In this document: piece after piece, positions 10,876 to 38,684 of the stretch
How positions within the stretch are numbered: position 1 is the stretch's first letter
How the letters are laid out: each line of letters begins with the position of its first letter
Origin: Cristatella mucedo
Taxonomy: Eukaryota; Bryozoa; Phylactolaemata; Cristatellidae
DNA length: 64,000 nt
Assembly (NCBI GenBank): GCA_009760855.2
Contig: WPIO01000195.1
Location: 390,222-454,221 of the forward strand
Reading direction: 5' to 3'
Translations under genes and position numbers: made by a program
Notes under the pieces: generated by a model
The model's database searches: none
What the model saw: only the letters and a program-made list of their open reading frames with translations
Told to the model about the DNA's origin: nothing

Positions 10876-11477
10876 CTGTTTTAGAAACAAGGCAAACTAA
10901 TGACGGCATGAGGCGCGAGGATAATATAAACTTTGGGACTCTGCGAGTAAACAATTCGTCTTACTCTTGTGCGCTAGCTACCCCACTGAGACTGGCGAAA
11001 CTCGCGAAGCTCTGGACACCGTTGAAGCGTCGAACTGAACGCAATCGGGTATAGCGCACGCATACTGAGCCATTGTTCACCCTCGCCGACATGAATTTAA
11101 CTTTCGCTACGTAGTGACCGGTCCACGATGCGCTACTCTGAACGCGAGCGGGCCACTCACTACGGGAACCGAGGCCACCAGTTCCGCCAGTGCGGCATTC
11201 ATCTCATGTCCGTCCAGCGTGCTGGCGTTCCATGGTTACGGCAGCGTTCGTGACGGCCGGAGGTGCGATAATTTAAACTCATACAAAATTCTTTTCTCTA
11301 ATAAAAATATTATAATAAATAATATTGACGTATTTCAGACGTCAAATTGCGATGATTGAAGTAGCTCTTATAACGACCCACTCCTACGACGCCTCACGGA
11401 CCTTCGCGAGCCTGCGTGATTGCCTACCGGCTCTTTCATTGACTGCCTTTGGCGGCGTGCTGACTCCATAATCAGAA
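10876..11477. promoter_or_regulatory. Probable bidirectional promoter of CCT7 and the C8orf74-like gene
   Basis: The first CCT7 codon (11478, plus) and the first resolved exon of the C8orf74-like gene (10875, minus) face away from each other about 600 bases apart. The neighbouring DNA is GC-rich and CpG-rich, and no TATA box is evident. A minus-strand ATG at 11092-11090 followed by a GTGAAC donor could be the first exon of the C8orf74-like gene. This is inferred from layout and base composition only. Confidence 0.5.
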
Positions 11478-27090
<15,613 letters not shown>

Positions 27091-28057
27091 TCTAACTGGC
27101 CGACGTCAGCTTTGCCTCGTTCGATATCGGATCATTGTGTCGATGCCTGTATGCGACCCTCGACTGCCAATGTCGACTATGTGGCAGTTTGGCTTTTCTC
27201 TGAATATATCGGCAGCTTCTGTTTCCGTGTTACAATAACTGATCCGTGTCTTTCATTGCTCATTTAACGATATCGCAGCTGAGCCATTTCACAGAAAGTG
27301 CGACTCTTACATTGTAGTTGCTCATTTTCGTATGTCTTCCCATTCATAATAGATCAGCGTTCAGCTCTGTCTCTCTTGAAGTTACAGTGGGGGTGTGACT
27401 GAAAAATCAAGGGCGTGAGCTACCTAACATGGATATTTCAAGTCAGGGTATCAACAGATAACCTGATGTAGATAAGACGTCTGCAGTGGCCGGCGGTAGT
27501 AATACGTGTTGACTTCAGTAGTCTACTATGTCGTCTTTAACAAGTCCAGTTCCTGGCTTCCTTCTCATCGGGGTCGTATTCCACAAGAGGTCAAAGCGGA
27601 TCTTCCACTATTTGTCACCTCTTTGTTCTCGTCTTGCCTGAATGTCTATAGCTACAGCAATAGCAAGTGGACTGGGTTTCATCGTATTATTGATCTTCGC
27701 ATCGATATGAAAGCAGTTAAAATGTGTAAAGGTAGGTAAGCGACCGGATGCAGGTAGGAGACTGACTAGGGCACTAAATAAATTCAGAAACGGGAGCTGA
27801 CCTGAGCCGTATGAACTAGCCAGCTGTTATCCATTACAAATTAATCTGAGTTCCTGCTCGGGTAGCAAAAGCACGTAAAAAAACGAATTCCCTAATCCAC
27901 TCTTAAGTTGAAATCGGCGGGCCAATTTCGAGTAAATATTGTAGCAAATCGTAGTTATACTGTACCAACCAAATTTCACGCCATTTGGCTAAGTTTTCTC
28001 ATGCAGATGCCCAGCAAAGAAGCCGGCCACTACCAAAACTAGGCTATTGCTCGTTAG

Positions 28058-28195
28058 CTCCGGTTTGGCCCATCGATAAGGTGCTCACCTTATCCGATCA
28101 GGTTCTTAATACACTGGTCCTACGGTGTATGTACAGCGCCAGGATACAAATTTAGTCTTAGTTCGCAATGAAATATATATATATATATATATACA
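28058..28195 (+). mobile_element. Degenerate SINE, family B, ending in (TA)n
   Basis: CCGGTTTGGCCCATCGATAA and GGTGCTCACC match the family B head. Later CAGCGCCAGGATACAAATTT and TTAGTTCGCA weakly match its tail. A (TA)n run at 28165-28192 follows. Confidence 0.5.
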
Positions 28196-28515
28196 TATTT
28201 GTTTACATAGGAATATGTGCACGTTTTCTTATCCAGTCCACTGCAGTTGCAAGTGGATTTCGGCATTGGTCCGGGCAGTGGATTGAATGGTAGCACGATA
28301 GCAATTGCATTTTGGCCACTGTCTTTGCAGCCTATTTTCATGAGAACGCGAAACCGTACGAAATCTGATTAGCGAATTGAAACGATGTACTAAAAATGTA
28401 CTCAATTCTCGCTTCAAACCGCCCATTTTCCTTCAATTTTTGCTTAATTAAGGGTGATTTCGGTAACTCGTTGCACTACAGCATTGACAGTCTGTACAAC
28501 TACGTGGTTTTTAAT

Positions 28516-29030
28516 TAATAATAATAATAATGCACTCGGTAAAGCGCCGTCGGAGAACTCACTTTCTAGGTGCTTTACATTTGCTGTAAAGGAAACGCGA
28601 TTGAATGGCTAGTGGTAGCTTCTTTAATAAACATTAAGAATGACATGGTTAGGGGTGACGTGCACAGGGTTAGCATGCAAGTATGGTCAATGGCAGCGTG
28701 CACAGTATTAGCACGCTGTAAGCACATAAAGGTCGAATCACAGGACCCACTATATGCTGTGAGAAATAGGCACGTTTTTAGTTTTTTTTAAACGTGGTCA
28801 AGTCAGGAGATTTCGTGATGCAAGTTGGGAGTGAGTTCCAAGTATTGGGAGCATATTGACTAAAGGCACGGACTCCAAAGGGTTTGAGGCATGTGGGAAG
28901 TATAGGTAAGCGATTAGATTCCGAAAAGTGTGTGGTACGATGCTTAACCTGGTGGGGAACTAGATCTGAGTGGCTGGAGCCAAAGTATGAAGGGACCTAA
29001 AAGTGAGTGAAACAACATTGAAGTCGAATT
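28516..29030 (-). mobile_element. LINE (L2/CR1-like) 3' fragment
   Basis: A (TAA)n tail at 28516-28531 precedes the antisense terminal stem-loop (GGTAAAGCGCCGTCGGAGAA ... TTTCTAGGTGCTTTAC), the 3' UTR and the ORF2 end. It is collinear with the copy at 8497-9312 but more diverged. Confidence 0.88.
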
Positions 29031-29173
29031 AGAAAAAAGCTTAATTTATCTCATCCCACTCCAGACAAGCCAGCGAGTATTAATCTGGCAGAATGTTTGA
29101 AGCTCCTCGTGGTTCATTCCATTTTTAGATGAGGTGGCAATGTCTGGGACGGTACGCTTCCCGTGGGCACCCC

Positions 29174-29271
29174 AAGTCAGTTTCCAGAAAGGCCAAACTT
29201 TTTTTTTTATAGAGGGCGCTATAAGTCAGTTTCCAGAAAGGCCAAACTTTTTTTTTTATAGAGGGCACTAT
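29174..29271. repeat. 49-bp tandem duplication
   Basis: Two copies start AAGTCAGTTTCCAGAAAGGC at 29174 and 29223, each with a T-run and ATAGAGGGC. They differ at one or two positions near the end. Confidence 0.9.
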
Positions 29272-29281
29272 AAGTTAGATG

Positions 29282-30421
29282 AGCGCTAAACAGATCTTTG
29301 TCGGAAAACTTCCTGAAATTAAATGATGATAAAACCGAACTGCTGCTCATAGGACACCCTAGGCGTGTGGCTGGATTAAAAGGCTTTGCTCTTCTAATAG
29401 GCGATGCTATTGTGCGACCATCACGTGCCCGAAATTTAGGTTTCGTTTTCGACAGCTGCCTCAATTTTAAAAGCTTCATTCAGAAGACTGCTTCTACAGC
29501 TAGCCATCACATCTAATCCCTATCCAAGATTAGGAGCTGTCTCCCACAGTTGCTTGTAAAAAATTTAACTAGCTCCTTAGTTCTGTCTCGGCTTGATTAT
29601 TGTAATTCCCGTTTGGCTAGGCTGCCAAAGAAAGCTATTAGGCCACTGCAGCAGACTATGAATATGGCAGCAAGGCTAGTCGTAATGGCTCACTAGGTAA
29701 GGCGGTTGCTTTTCATGACCTCGTCCCGAGGTCATGGGTTCAAATCCTGCGGTGGGCGATCCTTTATCGCCAATGCAAGCGGTGGTGATAGCCGTAAGGG
29801 TTCTTCCGTCGCTATACAAAAGGAGGCTGTTAAATCAGCTAGCATTTTTTTTAGTCTTCAAGTCCCAGCGGTTTGAGCACGTGTCTCCTTTGCTAAAAGA
29901 GCTAGGATGGATGCCGGTTGAGCAACGGATACAGAGCAAAGTTCTTACGCTGACTCACAAGGCCCTGAGCCACGGCTTGGCGCCTTCGTACCTAGCTGAA
30001 CTGCTGCATCCGTTTCAGCCTGCTCGCGCCCTCGGGTCCTGTGTGGACAATAAATTAGCTGTTCCATCCCTCCGCTTAAAGACCGTTGGCGACAGAAGCT
30101 TTAGCTCTGCAGGTCCTAGACTGTTGAACGTGCTTCCACAATTCTTACGTAACGATAACTACTCTCCTACTGCCGACTATTGCTCATTCTTTTCAGTGGT
30201 CCTGAACTGCTACTTCTATGCTACTCACAACCTCAGCTGCTCTCCTGACTCTGCTGCGCTTCCCACTTTCTCTTTGTTGCGTGCGACGAAGTCTGTTGGC
30301 TACCGAATGCGTACCGAAAGCCGCCTAGGCTGTGAGTGTGCTATACAAAACTTTCCTGCGTAACACCCACATGGTCTTTATGACTTTGTGGAGTTACTGA
30401 CGGAGATACATTACATTACAT
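29282..30421 (+). mobile_element. LINE ORF2 C-terminal part, second family, interrupted by a SINE
   Basis: The sense strand encodes SENFLKLNDDKTELLLIG, then LGFVFDSCLNF, SRLDYCNSRLARLP and MAARLV. A SINE interrupts at 29680-29843. The ORF continues with ELGWMPVEQRIQSKVLTLTH, SYLAELLHPF and GDRSFSSAGPRLLN. Its 3' end reads TACATTACATTACA near 30421, unlike the (ATT)n family, so it is a different LINE family. It is disrupted by stops. Confidence 0.85.
29680..29843 (+). mobile_element. tRNA-derived SINE, family A
   Basis: It has the GTAATGGCTCACTAGGTAAG head, CATGACCTCGTCCCGAGGTC, the B box ATGGGTTCAAATCC, the body, and the end GTTAAATCAGCTAGC plus a T-run. It is inserted in a LINE ORF immediately after the codons for AARLV. 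Confidence 0.93.
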
Positions 30422-31819
30422 CTAGGCAGGCTAGGAGCGCTGCCGGGAGGCCCTCATAATGGAAGTTTCGCTATCCTGGCCTGCATGCATCTGCGCGTTG
30501 TGGTGCGTTGTCGGCGTACGGTCGCGTATTCTAACTCGTCCGGCCTACCAACCGTTCCTATTTTAATCGGGCCTAACAAAGCTTCCTGTGGAGCGAGGCG
30601 GCGCGTCTTTCGGTGTCGCACTGCAGGTTTCCAGAAAATGAGGTATACCAACGTTTTTATGCGCGACGGAAGGGTCTTTGCAGGCGGCGAATTAATTGGA
30701 TTAGATGATCTCGTGCGGGTGTTTAGTTGGATTTCTCAGGTTTCGGCATTACTTATCAGCACTGTGTTCGGCTATCGCTTGCGCTCCTCGCATACTGCAG
30801 GCTGCATTTGTGGCCGTGCATCAAACCATTAGCTCTACCGAGATCGGTCACGTGGCCACGAGGTCTACCTTTTTTTACTTAATTTTGGTGTTTGTGCAAC
30901 AAAACATAGTTTTAATTTATTTAATGATTTCAAAGTCAGATACACATTATTTTTAATATTTCCAGCCTCGCTTAGTTCCATTTTGATGACTTTAATCTAA
31001 GACTCCAAGTTTTCGTGTCCCCACTCTCGATTGAAAGCAACGGAGGCGGACTATGCGTGTGCAAATGATGTTCAACCGGTTGCCTGTAGAATGAATCATG
31101 TCTTTCAAGACAATGGCCGTGTCATCTAAAAGAATTCAAAGCAAAGCACGTCGCATTACATTAGTAATCTTCTTAAGGGATACACACATTATGATAGTTA
31201 AAATCGATTGCAACCTTTTTCCCCATCTTCGAGGGGGCGGGCGCGGAGGGTCAGCGGTCCACTGGCAGGAGCAGTGGTCCACTGGTTCCCCCTTCAGCTG
31301 CTATTTGAGACTGGCTGCGCCCGACGCCTCAGTCGCACATGAATGGCCACGCACCGTAGCTCGTAGCCATCCCTCTCCCACATAGCTTGGAGCCAATTGT
31401 CTGGCTTGCAGCCACCTGTCTGCCCTTGACAACTAAATTACCCCCCTCCCGCCGCGCGCGGACGATACCTTGAAGTGCTCCTCCCGTTGCAGCTGCTTGC
31501 TTGTCTTAATGCATGCAATGCAAGCTAATTTTCTCTTTCATATCCGTTTATTCTTTCATTATATACAAGTAAAGCTCGTCGGACTGCAATGCCTGCGTTA
31601 GCCAAGTTCAACACCAAGTTCCGGTTAGAGCGCGACAAGCCGCAGAACATCAAAACGGCATTTAGTGGATTCGCAATTGCAATTCGTCCGCTGTTCGCTT
31701 TCCGGCGAGCTGACGTTGTGTCTGCTGCTACTAACTATATCTATACGTTGACAATGTGCATGACACATCTAGTAATGTTAAACTTGATTATGTTCCCACA
31801 GTAACTACTAATCATTTGG

Positions 31820-31881
31820 TCGGGCTTTCTTTACGGCATCTGTAGAGTGCCTAAAAGAGATTCAGTTATTATTATTATTAA
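31820..31881 (+). mobile_element. LINE or SINE B tail fragment
   Basis: CTTTACGGCATCTGTAGAGT, GCCTAAAAGAGATTCAG and (TTA)n match the shared 3' end. Confidence 0.65.
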
Positions 31882-32759
31882 GAACGGCCAACCAAAGCTG
31901 CATAGCAGCTGCGAGGTAAGCGCGTTGAAAAAAAAATAGTCGCGCCGTCATTGACCTTGCTTGCTACCTGCCAACGCGGTCCGCAGCTCTGTCATAAGAC
32001 TAGAAGTACTCGACGACGCCACTTGTATACTCAATGACCCGTTTCCACGGATCTTTTTTTTTTCTGCGACACCTTCTCTCGGCCACACTTGGAGGGTCTT
32101 TTTGGCGTGGGTGGTGGAGGAATGGTAGAGCAGAGAGAGTCGCACGCGTGCAGCACGCTGCGAGACGGCTAGCGGTAAGAAAACCTTAACTATAAGAGAC
32201 TCAATAGCTCCAGCGAAGAATTAAAATCTGAATTTTTTTTTGGGAGCGATGAGTGCTGCGAACCAAGGAAGCGTATCCAAGGTGTGAACATCAACATTGT
32301 ACACATAAGGTTAGCTACTGCATGTCTCTTTTTTTGCGAACGTGCATCGTCCAGCCATTGCTACTCACGACGTAAGGCGATGCCCGGCTAACGCTCCGCA
32401 TTTAAGCTGGCAGGCAAAGGCAAGGAGTTAGTATGGGCGAAACACCCGGAGAATGTTATCTGCTGAGGAATTTTGCTTTAGTTGGAATTTCGTCTTTTTT
32501 TAGGTAGCCACCGCGCCATTGCTCGCTGAAAGAAGCCAAATGCGTCGCAGCCGCGTGCATATCGGCTAATCTTATGCGTTTTTTAGCCAAGAGTCAGTCT
32601 GCATTACAGGAAGTGCAATAATATATAATTTTTAATCTGAATGAATGCACCGATATCAGTGCGAAGAATCTAAGACAAGGCGTGCTCATAGAACGGGGTG
32701 CGCGCGCGCGCGGGAACACCCACAGCGAAGAGCACCCTCGTACAGGAACAGCGGCTTTT

Positions 32760-32815
32760 TGACGTCACGGGGGCCATAGGGCAACCAATCAGCTAGGTGG
32801 CAGAGCGCGCCATTC
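32760..32815 (+). promoter_or_regulatory. ASF1 core promoter motifs: CRE, CCAAT, E2F-like
   Basis: A perfect CRE palindrome TGACGTCA lies at 32760-32767. A CCAAT box (AACCAATCAG) is centred on 32785-32789. An E2F-like GAGCGCGCCATT begins at about 32803. The ASF1 ATG is at 32910. This spacing of factor sites in a TATA-less GC-rich promoter fits an S-phase-expressed histone chaperone; vertebrate ASF1B is an E2F target. Function is inferred from motifs only. Confidence 0.55.
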
Positions 32816-32909
32816 TGTTGTCGTCCGTGGAGTGTATTTGGCTTCCGCGCGAGTTACGGTCTTAGTGAAGCACTCTCTGGTTTTCTGCGTGAGACAACCG
32901 CGCGAAGAC

Positions 32910-35900
32910 ATGGTTAAGGTTAACATATGCAATGTTGTGGTTCTGGATAACCCGTCGCCATTCAAGAATCCATTTCAGTTCGAGATAACGTTCGACTGCT
33001 TGGAACCCTTGCCTGACGGTAGCTAATGCTTGCTCCGCGGCAGCAGCAGCGCCGCCGCGGAGCATCCCTCTTTGGCCCCAAGCTCCATGCTGGTTCTTCT
33101 TCTGTAAGCAGGAATAGCAAAGCTTGTGGGAAGGAAACCTCTCCCGCGGTCATATTCTCGGTTGCTGTGAGCAACGCTGCAGCGCTGCGCACCCGAATGA
33201 GGTTGGCGCCTAAATACCCGACTCGGCCCGTACTCGGCGCCAATGTAGCACTCCGCTCGCCTCGCTCGGTACCGCCGCGGCGGCGGCTGTCGTCGCGACT
33301 CGCGTATTCGCGCCAGAGCAGCTGCGTCTCGCGCTCTGCGTCTTCTTTCCATTGCTGTGCACGGTTTTCAGATCTAGAGTGGAAGATCATTTACGTCGGG
33401 TCCGCGGAGAACGTTGCTTACGACCAGGTCCTCGATACGGTTTACGTCGGGCCGACGCCTGCCGGCAAGCACATGTTCGTCTTCCAGGTATGACGGGCTG
33501 TCGCATTCTTGAGTCGACCTCCCATTTCTTGTCCTCGACCGGATTCGTTACGGAAGGTGCGAACAGGCCTCGCCTCGCATGAGTACCGCTGTGGTTAGGC
33601 CTAGGACACACGCCCCCCACCCACCCGTCCGGAGGGCTGCTGCTGCTTGAGTGCTGGCTGGCTGGCTGCCGAGTGTGGGAGGGCAGAGCTCATGCGTGCG
33701 GAACGCAGTCGGGCAAGAGCAGCAGAGAGGAGGCTGGAGGTGTCTCCAGTTGGTGCCCCCTCGAATTGCCTGCCGCCGTGGGCGAAGGGAGGGAGTGCGG
33801 TGCCTTGTCGTGCTGTCGCGTGCTGGAGACTGTGCCTGTTGACCCTGCACGCACGGTCTAATATCGACCGACCGACCGACCGGCTGGTGCCCACGTGGCC
33901 CACTTGGCACTGCACGAGCGTTTGGCTGGCTTGCTGGCAGGTGCGTCCAGCGCTTCGGTAACGGCCACTCTACTCCACGACGCTTTATGCATACCTAACT
34001 AGACATGAAGCGTCTAGTCGGGTTTGGGAACGGTTGCGCTGCAATTATAATCATAACTAGGGGTGCCAGTTTTTGACATCGAGCTCATGAAACATTGCTT
34101 GTAGCTGTTTTATGCTGAGTCTGGCCGTGCAAGGTTTTTGGTGTCTGTAGCAAATAAAAACTCATCTTGCCTTTGATTAAGTCGTGCACTGTCCAACGAA
34201 CTCAAGCACTGTGTAGCAAACTAGTTGGCTGACAATTTGGTACCAGGAGACAGCAGTCAGATTTAATGCAGTACCAGAAGTAACAAGTGCACACTACTAC
34301 CTCCAGTAGCTTTCAGTAATCGTAAAATAGGAGAAGTCTGTCCAATAGCTTTCAGTGAGTGTGAGAGAATTATGTTTTTGGTGCCTTCTGAGGTAATTTC
34401 AGACGTGAGCTATTCTCAGCTTTAATGGATATTTTGTCGATAATATCTTCAAACCATTGGGTACTAAGATACATGCTGGATGTGCCAGGGGTTATACTTT
34501 TGAGAAAGTAGACTCGACCGTAGGGCCAGACACTTCTTCTGTGACGGTCTTGGTTGGCACCAATTATTTCACTCAGCTGTGCACTTACACACACACACAC
34601 CCACATTATGTATACAACTTGGAGGGATATGAGAACGAGCTAAGCAGTGGGAGCAGAAATTATTCTTTTGCATTTCAAATGTGGAACAATTTGACAAATG
34701 TGGAATTGAGAAATGTTATACGACTGATCAATCTTCACCCAGATATAATAATAATAATAAATGACATTTGTACTGCACCATAAGAGAACTAAATCTCTGC
34801 AAAAGAAGCATGTCAATAAGTTTAGTGATAGCATGCAAGCTGGCAGCACGAGTTAGCATGCAAAGGACAATGCACACGGACTTATTAAATGGTGTGAGGA
34901 TTTTTTTAAGTGATATTTTTTAACAGTGATACCTAGCTAAAAAAACGGCAGCCTTGATTGTGGAGCTTGTGTGATCATCTATTAGAAGTTCACTAAGGTA
35001 CATGACACCCAGATTGTATGCAGATGCTGCACGTGCTGGTTGAATCCATTTTGAGGGCTAGGCTTTCCAATGGCCCAGTAACTTTAGGTTTGCCCATTAC
35101 TAGTAAGCTGGTTTTTGTAATCGTTTGATTTGAGAAAACTTGCTGCGATCTAGGTTTGAATGTCTGCAATACATGCTGCAAAAGAGCTGAGAATTTGCCA
35201 TACTGGAAGGTAGTGAGGGATCAAAATATAGGTACAGCTGTGCATGATCGGTGTAAAAATGAGAGCCTAGATTGTGCTTGGTGGTCACCTAGGCTAGAGA
35301 GCATACGTTAGGGAAAGAAGTGGACCAGGAAGTTCTATGGGCTAACTAACACATTCTTTAAAATCTCCCATGATGACTTGTGACCTTTAACATCAATGCC
35401 CCGAAATCTCCCACTGAGATCGGACCGAAACCATTGAAGTGCAGTCCAAGCGATGCACAGGTGAGGTGATAGGCGCCCACGAAGGGCTTGGTAATCAATG
35501 GTATTAGCTGTTACCTAAGAACTCAGTAGAACTAGCATTCTTCTCAAGTCAGCAATCCCAAGAAGGTTGTAGAACACGCAATAGTGCTAACTTTGATTCA
35601 TTATTAGTTCTTAAGTTTACTGAAACTTGCATGCTAGGTTTGAAGTTTTGACTTCTGCCACTGCTCTTCTGGTGTCTTTGTAATAATAATAATAATGCAC
35701 TTGATAAAGCACCCTCAGATAACTCAATCTCCCTAGGCGCTTTACATTTGCTGCAAAGGGAAACCCAATTGAATGGTGTGCTTCATAAACAAGCAAAATG
35801 AATAACATGGTTAGGGGTGACATGCACAGGGTCAGCATTGTGAGGAACAGCACTGGAGAGATTGGGCTGAAGTTCGCCCGGTTTAGTGTCAACTTGTTAA

Positions 35901-38631
35901 GGAATCGCCCAGCAACAGCCTTATCGAAGGATGCCAGAACAAAACCTAAGGCTAAGAATATATGTATCGTTAGTTCTGTAAAGCAGCTGCAACTCTATAC
36001 ATCTCAGGAGAACAGTAGGTATGGGGGACTAGATGGCTAGCAGTCTTCTTAGACTGGTAGGATGTTGAGATGTCAGTAGTGGCAGCCTTGAAAATCGACC
36101 TTGAGACAAAGCAAAGGAATGGAGCAAATGTAAAGTTCCCAGAAAGAGATTGAGTTCTCTGAGGGTGCTATATCAAATGCATTATCATTGTGATTATTAT
36201 TAATGGAGGGCGAACAGTCCAGTGGGACGTGACCTTCGGTATTGACACTGGTTATATCTATTGGGCTAGCCAAGAAGCCAGAACAAAGATGTGCTGGATC
36301 TGCTGGTCTCTTGGTGAGGTGAAGTGAAGTGCAGTGAAATAACATTGTTACTCGTGATCTCCACATGCATTTTTTAATGCCTGTTGGTTAGTATGGTAGC
36401 TCTGAGCCCTAACGTACAGCAATTTTCCTGATTGGAGCTTTACTAACTCAACACTTAAGCTATGCTTCCCGTGTTATCTCGGTTCATTCAGGTGCACCAG
36501 TTGCTTATGATCTCTGCTTTTGCTTTTTATATATGAAATATATTATTCTTTTGTATATCACCCTAAGAGAACTTAATCTCTATTCAGGCACATCATATAT
36601 GCCGTATATATTGGCTCACGACCTCGGTCATTAAATACACCTCGACCTTGGTTGGGGTGAGCACCTTAAACACTGGGCTATGATGCCACTGGGTTAGTAT
36701 AATGGTTTAGGACCCACGTTCAGCAGTTTTCATGGTTTGGAGAAGCTTTGCCTTGTTAAAGCCTTGGATGGTCTCATGCCTTTGTCAGGACTCGTCCGAA
36801 AGCTGTAAATCAGTCTGACCTTGCAGCATAGCCATCACCTTGTAATCCGTTATAATCTTTTTTATTCTTTTTGTTTAATTATTGAGTCCATGTGCAGCCT
36901 GCCAAGGATCCATGTTTGTCAGAAAACACTGGCTACTCGTCTTTCTATCAGACATCGATATTTTGCATAGTTTCGAACTATGTCTAAGCAGTGACTGCAC
37001 TTGCTCAGAATCCGCGCTCTTTCAAACCTTGACGATGGTTAAAAAATTGCCTTGGGGTCAATCGCCAAGTTGGTTTTCTCTAAAATAGAATGAGTGGCCC
37101 TATTAAGTACAGCTTGCACAATGGTAAGATAAGGCTATGTCAGAGGCCTGAAGTTGCCTCAGGAGATTTCAAAACAAATCTAATCTTTCTTGCAGCTTTG
37201 CTCATTGTAAATGAATGGACACATTGACACTCACCACTATATTATCTTTTTGCATTTAGTTGGACTATATTTATTAAATAAGGCTTCAATACTTGTGTTT
37301 TCATAGTGATTTGCAGTGCGGGATAAAAAAGACGGGTGATTCAAAAATTCCTTTCCGAGGCAGAAAAAGAGCCTTTAGTGGTTTTCACCCAACGTGGTAG
37401 GCAATTAACGAGTGCATGCTGGAAGATTCGATCTGCCACCTGAGTCGTGGAATGCATTACAAGTAAGCAGTATAACAACCTAACCACACAAGTTTGTATA
37501 TCCCATAAATGGAAGCAGATCTTCCATAGGCTCTAAGTGACCAGAGGGCTTCTAGGGGCTTTTAACTCTTATATTGCACTATCCGGACTGTTAGTGGATA
37601 TCAACATGCATACTTTTACATGCACACGTCACTTGAATGGAATTCACTGCCGACTTGCTAATCGCTGATGACCAACGGGAAGAGAGCGTGAGCGAATATA
37701 AATTCGAATGGCAAAAACACTCCCACAATTGGCAATTAGCATTCATTGGAAAGACAATTGAAAAAGTGTCGAAACGTCAGGAAGTATCAAACTTTAATGG
37801 CAATGGATGCTGTACACAAGATAAACATGCTGAGAATATATTACACACACAGTGAAGAAAATGAGCCATAGAGAAAGCCTTTCGACGTCACTCCTCCAAA
37901 ACTCTACTTGACCCCAACTTCCAAAGCAAAACTCAAGAGTCGTACGTGGTTGTTCACGGGCGTAAGATTAAAGTATTTGTAAAGCTATATTTATACGATC
38001 CAACTTCTTTATGGTACCTTGGCTAACTAATGAAGGTATCAAAAGATATTGGCCGTGGGCATCGAATAGCATTGTTTTAGTCAGACAAAGTGGGCCGAAT
38101 TGATGGTTTGATATCAATCATATATCCAATATCACAAGTGTGACTGCATACATGCAGCTTATGCAACTAATTGGGTGTACACCCCTAAAAAATTGTATGA
38201 CCAAATCAGCCACCACCTTTGATTGTGGTGATACTCAAATGATGATGCTCTTGGCCTGCTTCCTTGGAGGATCTTTCTAGTTTAAATGATAGTCGTGCAA
38301 AAATTGGATCGCATACATGGAACTTAAACGGTCGGAGCAGACTGTGTTTGTATGAGATATTCAATTTGGCAAGCTGCTGGATTGGTTCGTTAGTTTTTAT
38401 GTAACCTCGGAATGTATGGAATCCTATGTGGCCATAGTTTGTTGGTTACAATCCTTCTTCCAATCAACTTTGGATAGCTGCTTTTTCACATGCCGATTGT
38501 TATGCCTGGCAAAATGTAAGCAGGGTTTTAGGTATGCCTTTGGCTGTTACAAGTTATTCATTTGATCCCTTCTGGAGCCACTTGCTTAAGGTCAGTCTCC
38601 ACATATTGGTGTCAAGAATCTGATCTATTAT

Positions 38632-38684
<53 letters not shown>

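Larger units (their letters stand above)
27091..32759. other. Intergenic region between CCT7 and ASF1
   Basis: It contains a family B SINE (28058-28195), LINE fragments (28516-29030, 29282-30421, 31820-31881), a family A SINE (29680-29843) and a 49-bp tandem duplication. The only AATAAA I see downstream of CCT7 is at 27777-27782, far from the stop codon. Nothing is recognisable in 30430-31819, 31900-32700 and 27091-28050. Confidence 0.7.
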
